Of a stretch of 64,000 nucleotides of DNA, positions 59,794 to 64,000 are shown one piece after another (positions within the stretch are counted from its first letter, which is position 1; each line of letters opens with the position of its first letter). The notes under the pieces are model-generated. The model was not told the DNA's origin, searched no databases, and saw nothing but the letters and a program-made list of their open reading frames with translations. The DNA lies in assembly GCF_017377395.1 (NCBI RefSeq), contig NZ_CP061800.1, positions 7,275,633 through 7,339,632 on the forward strand, written 5' to 3'. The position numbers were made by a program, and so were the translations under genes. The DNA comes from Desulfonema magnum. Its GTDB lineage: Bacteria > Desulfobacterota > Desulfobacteria > Desulfobacterales > 4be13.

Positions 59794-61032
59794 ATGTCTC
59801 TATATTCATACAAAGCAACAGATACTTCCGGCAAAATCATTAAGGGAACCCTTGAAGGCACAGATGAAAAAGGAGTGGCAGGCAAGGTCCAGGATATGGG
59901 CTATATTCCCATAAACATTCGTCTGGCTGGCAGGACCTCGGGCAACGGTGCTGAGGGCATGTTCACAGGCAACCTGAATGTTCTTTCTTTTGCCACAAGA
60001 ATTTCAACCAAAGATGTCATGCTTTTCACGCAGGACCTTTCCGCCTTGCTGGAGGCGGGGCTTCCTGTGGACAGGGCTTTGTCCATACTCGGCAATGTGA
60101 CGGAAAAAGAGAAATTCAGGAAAATTATCCGGGAAGTGTTAAAGTCTGTTGAGGGCGGGAGCTATCTGTCGGACGCCATGGCAAAATACCCTCATGCGTT
60201 TTCAACTTTTTATGTGAATATGATACGAGCCGGAGAAGCCGGGGGGGTTTTGGATGCTGTCCTGGGAAGACTGGGAATATTTTTGGAAAGCGCTCAGGAT
60301 ATCAGTGATTATATAAAATCTGCCCTGATTTATCCTGTTTTTCTGGTTTTTGTGGGAGGCATCTCAATCATTATCCTTATGACCTTTGTGATTCCGAAAT
60401 TTTCCATTATTTTTTCTGATATGGGCCAGGCCATTCCCCTGTCAACACAGATATTACTCGGACTGAGCGAGGGCCTGAGAACATACTGGTGGCTTATCAT
60501 CGGAACCATGAGTCTTGCTTATTTCTTTTTACAGCAGTATGCGAAGACCCCGGGCGGGCGTTTAAGGATGGATACCTGTAAAATTAATTTTCCCATAGGT
60601 GGTGAACTGGTCAGAAAAGTAGAAGTGGCCCGGTTCGCCAGAACACTGGGAACCCTGGTCAAAAGCGGTGTGCCTATTTTGCAGGCGCTTGATCTGGTTA
60701 AGGACATTATCGGCAATCAGGTGATAGCAGGATCAATGAAAAAAATTCGTGAACGAGTCAAAGAAGGGGAAAGACTTTCAAAGCCCCTGGAAGATACCGG
60801 AATTTTTCCTTCCCTTGCAGTTCAGATGATCACGGTGGGCGAAGAATCAGGACGACTTGATGAAATGTTGCTGAGAGTTGCGGACAATTACGAAAAAGTT
60901 GTAAGAAATATGGTAAAAAGATTTATCAGCCTTCTTGAACCGGTCATGATTCTTATTATGGGAGTTGTGGTGGGATTTATCATTATATCCATGCTCATGG
61001 CCATATTCAGTATGAATGAAATTCCATTTTAA
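59794..61032 (+). CDS. gspF: Type II secretion/type IV pilus inner-membrane protein GspF/PilC
   Basis: A 412-residue polytopic platform protein with the duplicated GspF domain. Cytoplasmic N-terminus YSYKATDTSGKIIKGTLEG; first copy MLFTQDLSALLEAGLPVDRA and MIRAGEAGGVLDAVLGRL; membrane helices ALIYPVFLVFVGGISIIIL and WWLIIGTMSLAYFFLQ; second copy FARTLGTLVKSGVPILQAL and MITVGEESGRLDEML; last helix MILIMGVVVGFIIISML. It stands alone without the rest of a gsp or pil operon, so GspF and PilC cannot be told apart with certainty. A heptamer array replaces the 5' leader; no ribosome site visible. Confidence 0.9.
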   Translation: MSLYSYKATDTSGKIIKGTLEGTDEKGVAGKVQDMGYIPINIRLAGRTSGNGAEGMFTGNLNVLSFATRISTKDVMLFTQDLSALLEAGLPVDRALSILGNVTEKEKFRKIIREVLKSVEGGSYLSDAMAKYPHAFSTFYVNMIRAGEAGGVLDAVLGRLGIFLESAQDISDYIKSALIYPVFLVFVGGISIIILMTFVIPKFSIIFSDMGQAIPLSTQILLGLSEGLRTYWWLIIGTMSLAYFFLQQYAKTPGGRLRMDTCKINFPIGGELVRKVEVARFARTLGTLVKSGVPILQALDLVKDIIGNQVIAGSMKKIRERVKEGERLSKPLEDTGIFPSLAVQMITVGEESGRLDEMLLRVADNYEKVVRNMVKRFISLLEPVMILIMGVVVGFIIISMLMAIFSMNEIPF

Positions 61033-61118
61033 CTGAAAGAGTAAAAACGCTTCCGATTTTTATGGTGACACTTCTTATCTATCTTCAGGGCTTGTTTTCC
61101 ATCAACCCATTTTAGCCC

Positions 61119-61269
61119 ATAAGTACCTGATCAAAAATTTTTTATATATCTTTTTTTTGCGAACAGCGGAGAAACCCGGCTTTTTCCATTATGGGCAGCG
61201 GATCCTTCCGGTAAAAAAGCCGGGTTTCTTCCCCGGGAATATATCGAAAACTTATGGTTAGGTACTTAT
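61119..61269. mobile_element. IS630-derived MITE, copy 3
   Basis: 151 bp, ATAAGTACCTGATCAAAA to CTTATGGTTAGGTACTTAT, with the core GAAACCCGGCTTTTT...AAAAAAGCCGGGTTTC. No other feature is supported in 61033-61118 or 61270-61505. Confidence 0.8.
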
Positions 61270-61505
61270 GATCCTTCGGAGAGTTTCCCCGGCCTCGCCA
61301 GAGCTTCAAGGTGGTCTTCCGTCAAAATCAAAGCGGGCAGGGTTTTAGGCATTCGTCCCCAATATTTATCTGTTTACACCTTGAATCTGATTTAAAAAGA
61401 TGATAATAAAACTCAGTTTAGTTACAGGTTTCCAAAAATTAAAATCCGCAACCGTCTGAAGGGGCAATTCCCCTGTGGCTTCCCCTGTTTTTTCAAAAGG
61501 GAAAA

Positions 61506-63500
61506 ATGATAATGGGACAATATGAAATTTTATTGGTAGATGATGATCCTCTGATCCTCAAAATGACAGACGAGTTTCTTAAAAGTCAGGGATATGACAT
61601 TACAGCAGTTTCCGACGGCGCTTCAGCCATTGAGGTGACAGACCAAAAAAATTTTGATCTGGTACTCACGGATTTGGTCATGGAGCCAGTTGACGGATTA
61701 AGTGTTCTCAGGCATGCAAAAAAGCGGAATCCCGAAACCATGGTCATTATTATGACCGGCTTTGGTGATATGGACTCCGCAATTCATGCGCTCAGGCTTA
61801 ATGCAGATGATTATATACTTAAACCCTGCGAACTGACGGAAATCTGCGCCAGAGTGTCCATATGTCTTGATAAGCTGAAGCTCAGGCAGAAAATCAGAAC
61901 AGATCGGGAAAAACATTATGAATCCCTCTGCAAAGCACATGAAAATCTGGAACTCAAAGTTGAACAACGTACCGCTGAATTAGTGAGAACAAATGATCAG
62001 TTGAAACGTGAGATAGAAGAGCGAAAGCGCATGGAAAAAATTCTGTCCATGTATGAACTTATTATTTCAACGATCAGGGACAAGATGGCTTTTATTGACA
62101 GAAACTATATTTATCGGACGGTAAATAATGCCTACACAAAATATCATAACAAACCCAAAGACAAAATTGAAGGCCATTCCGTTGCAGAACTATTAGGAAC
62201 AGAAATATTTGAAAATTCTGTGAAAGACTATCTTGACCGTTGTCTTGCCGGTGAAGAAATTCATTATCAGGAATGGTTTGTTTTCGCTGACGGGAAACCG
62301 AGGTTCATGGATGTGGGCTATTATCCGTTAATTGAGAACGGCGGTTCTGTTTCCGGTGTGGCTGTGAGTTCACGTAACATCACAAATATCAAACAAACAG
62401 AAGAAATGCTGCGAAAACGCACACAAGAGCTGAGTGAGCGGGTCAAAGAACTGAACTGCCTTTACTGTATTTTTAAGCTTCTTGAAAAAAAAGATGTCCC
62501 GCTCAATGAAATGCTTCAGGAGATAGTCAGTCACATTCCCTCTGGCTGGCAATATCCGGAAAAGACTTGCACACGCCTTATTTTGGAGGGTCAGGAATTC
62601 AAAACTGAAAATTTCACAGAAACCGCCCATAGGCAATATTGTAATATTCATATAGGTGGTCAGCAGATCGGGGTTTTAGAGGTCTGTTATCTTGATGAAA
62701 ACCTGGAAAAAGATGAATGCCCTCTTTTAAAGGAAGAACAGAATTTAATCTCCGCTATTGCCGACCGGCTGGGAAAAACCATCGAACACAACCGGGCAGA
62801 TGAAGCCTTGGAACGTATGAATGAACAATTGTTGGCAGAGCATTATCAGAGAAAAGAATTGTCAAAAAGACTGATTGATTTGCTGGAAAAAGATCGTAAG
62901 AATGTGGCCATGGAGCTTCATGACCAGATCGGACAGACATTGACGTCCCTTAAAATATGCCTTGAACTGGTCAGGAATGTAAAAAATAATCGTACTGAAC
63001 TGGAAGCCGGGATAAAAAATGCAAAAAACAAAGCAAGCCAGGCCATAAGGGAACTCAAGAACATCTTTCACGGACTGAGGCCCGCCATGCTGGATACGCT
63101 GGGGCTGGTCCCTGCTCTTCGGGAACTTTTCAATGAGATTGAAAATCAGACTGAGATTGAAATCCGTTTTTTTTACAGCAAAAATTTTCCAAAGCATTTT
63201 GACAAAAAGCAAGAAATTGCACTCTACCGCATTGCCCAGGAAGCCCTTAACAATGCGGTGAAATATGCCAAAGCCAAAGAGGTCTTTGTAAATCTGATCC
63301 TTAAAAATCAGAGCATTTCGGTGAGTATTGAAGATGACGGGATTGGCTTTGATCCTGAAACGGTCATGGCGGATCAGAAAAAAGGCAAACGATTAGGGCT
63401 TGTTTTTATGCGGGAAAGGGTGATACAACTTAACGGAGAATTCCAGATTGAATCACGTGAAGGAGGGGGCACGCATTTGCTGGCAGAAATACCTCTGTAA
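61506..63500 (+). CDS. Response regulator-PAS-histidine kinase hybrid
   Basis: 664 residues, cytoplasmic, no membrane helix. N-terminal receiver (LLVDDDPLILKM, phospho-Asp in LVLTDLVMEP about 58, Lys in DDYILKPCE). A coiled coil (ENLELKVEQRTAEL) follows, then PAS (about 180-300) and a GAF-like region (about 330-450). A HisKA_3 domain with phospho-His is in VAMELHDQIGQTLTSLKI (about 472), and a C-terminal HATPase has ALNNAVKYAKAKEVFVN and VSIEDDGIGFDPE. This is the NarX/LytS-type kinase pairing with LuxR-type regulators; the next gene is such a regulator, 32 bp downstream. The input receiver implies that it is itself controlled by another kinase. Start behind AAAGGGAAAA. Confidence 0.92.
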   Translation: MIMGQYEILLVDDDPLILKMTDEFLKSQGYDITAVSDGASAIEVTDQKNFDLVLTDLVMEPVDGLSVLRHAKKRNPETMVIIMTGFGDMDSAIHALRLNADDYILKPCELTEICARVSICLDKLKLRQKIRTDREKHYESLCKAHENLELKVEQRTAELVRTNDQLKREIEERKRMEKILSMYELIISTIRDKMAFIDRNYIYRTVNNAYTKYHNKPKDKIEGHSVAELLGTEIFENSVKDYLDRCLAGEEIHYQEWFVFADGKPRFMDVGYYPLIENGGSVSGVAVSSRNITNIKQTEEMLRKRTQELSERVKELNCLYCIFKLLEKKDVPLNEMLQEIVSHIPSGWQYPEKTCTRLILEGQEFKTENFTETAHRQYCNIHIGGQQIGVLEVCYLDENLEKDECPLLKEEQNLISAIADRLGKTIEHNRADEALERMNEQLLAEHYQRKELSKRLIDLLEKDRKNVAMELHDQIGQTLTSLKICLELVRNVKNNRTELEAGIKNAKNKASQAIRELKNIFHGLRPAMLDTLGLVPALRELFNEIENQTEIEIRFFYSKNFPKHFDKKQEIALYRIAQEALNNAVKYAKAKEVFVNLILKNQSISVSIEDDGIGFDPETVMADQKKGKRLGLVFMRERVIQLNGEFQIESREGGGTHLLAEIPL

Positions 63501-63532
63501 AACATTTCGAATTTCAAATGGGGAATCCATTT

Positions 63533-64000
63533 ATGCCTAAAACCAAAATTCTTATAGCAGATGATCATCGGGTAGTCATAGAGGGGATCAAAAGCACCTT
63601 GCGGGAATATCAGGAATTCGAAGTGGCAGGTGAGGCCCTTAATGGCAGAGAAGCTGTGAAGCTTGCGGAATCTCTGATGCCCAAGATTGTCATCACAGAT
63701 ATTTCCATGCCTGATTTGAACGGCCTGGATACCACATTGCAGATAAAAAAAATATCTTCTGATATTCGGATTATCATTTACACCATGTATTCGGACAGAG
63801 AATTTATTATTGATCTTTTCAAAGCAGGCATATCAGCTTATGTTCTGAAAGAAGACCCCATTTCAGAACTGATATTGGCGATCAAAGCGGTGAACGGAGG
63901 CGGTACTTATTTCAGCACAATGGCCCCCACGATTCTGTTAAGACATATAAAAACCCTGGAAGAAGGTAATATCGAAGAAAATATTTTTAAAATTCTCAGC
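63533..64000 (+). CDS. LuxR/NarL-type response regulator (cut by window end)
   Basis: The first 156 codons of a response regulator, incomplete at the right edge. Receiver domain ILIADDHRVVIEGIKSTLRE with acidic pocket DD, phospho-Asp in IVITDISMPDLNGLD (about 56), Thr in IIYTMYSD and Lys in AYVLKEDP. The linker then begins (GGTYFSTMAPTILLRH); the expected LuxR HTH lies beyond the window. It is the probable partner of the upstream HisKA_3 kinase. ATG 63533 has GGGGAA upstream. Confidence 0.9.
   Translation, partial: MPKTKILIADDHRVVIEGIKSTLREYQEFEVAGEALNGREAVKLAESLMPKIVITDISMPDLNGLDTTLQIKKISSDIRIIIYTMYSDREFIIDLFKAGISAYVLKEDPISELILAIKAVNGGGTYFSTMAPTILLRHIKTLEEGNIEENIFKILS

Overview
The window looks like a chromosome segment of a large-genome, anaerobic Desulfobacterota bacterium (Desulfobacteraceae/Desulfonema-like). 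This is inferred from a PEP-CTERM protein with a sigma-54 promoter, an NIL-ferredoxin beside mnmA, a B12/radical-SAM protein, a UbiX plus LpdD-like pair, and a very heavy load of insertion sequences and non-coding repeats. No rRNA, tRNA or CRISPR array was seen, so the taxonomy is an inference.

Layout. 0-9 kb: a lipoprotein, a winged-helix protein, a cupin, penicillin-binding protein 1C, a DUF4258/DUF2283-like pair, a YkgJ-type protein and a PEP-CTERM protein. The PEP-CTERM gene has a well-spaced sigma-54 promoter and two upstream palindromes. 9-21 kb: a transposon graveyard (IS1182/IS5-like, two different IS630, ISAzo13-like, ISKra4-like) lies in and around what was probably one minus-strand cluster. 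That cluster is a Tm-1/UPF0261-like gene, an HD hydrolase, an LpdD-like prenyl-FMN chaperone, a periplasmic binding protein and UbiX. Two of its genes are broken. 21.7-33 kb: a candidate nucleic-acid conflict or repair island. It holds RecQ fused to extra HTH and putative dual-OB domains, two overlapping DUF488 genes, a chemoreceptor-like gene and a DinG/XPD-type helicase with a degenerate exonuclease-like N-terminus. After an IS follow a RelE-like gene and a Shedu (SduA)-like nuclease that overlap by GTGA. 33-42 kb: hydrolase, RNase D, UDP-glucuronate decarboxylase, FAH-family enzyme, GAF-GAF-PAS-adenylate cyclase and a protein built of 36-residue helical repeats. 43-45 kb: a NACHT NTPase with pentapeptide repeats, a bNACHT-type defence candidate. 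46-50 kb: 2-hydroxyacid dehydrogenase, nitrilase-family amidase, CbiO/CbiQ without CbiM and an MFS remnant. 50-64 kb: NIL-ferredoxin, MnmA, a DNA methyltransferase with an endonuclease remnant, MtaB, a secreted FlgT-like protein, PgsA, a B12-radical SAM/TPR protein, GspF, and a response-regulator/histidine-kinase hybrid followed by a LuxR-type regulator cut by the window edge.

Two layers of non-coding structure run through the window. First, tandem arrays with a 7-bp period (GAAACTT-, ATAATTG-, TTTTCAA-, ACACCTA-, CAAATCA-type) sit at many gene junctions, directly abut several start codons, and are inserted in frame inside pbpC, mnmA and mtaB. Second, several families of short palindromic or MITE-like elements recur. 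One carries the same ends as the IS630 element at 20.1-21.2 kb. Another (CGGAGTGC plus hairpin) shows compensatory changes in its stem. The helicase/DUF488 island, the RelE-Shedu pair and the NACHT-pentapeptide gene are the best candidates for an undescribed defence system.
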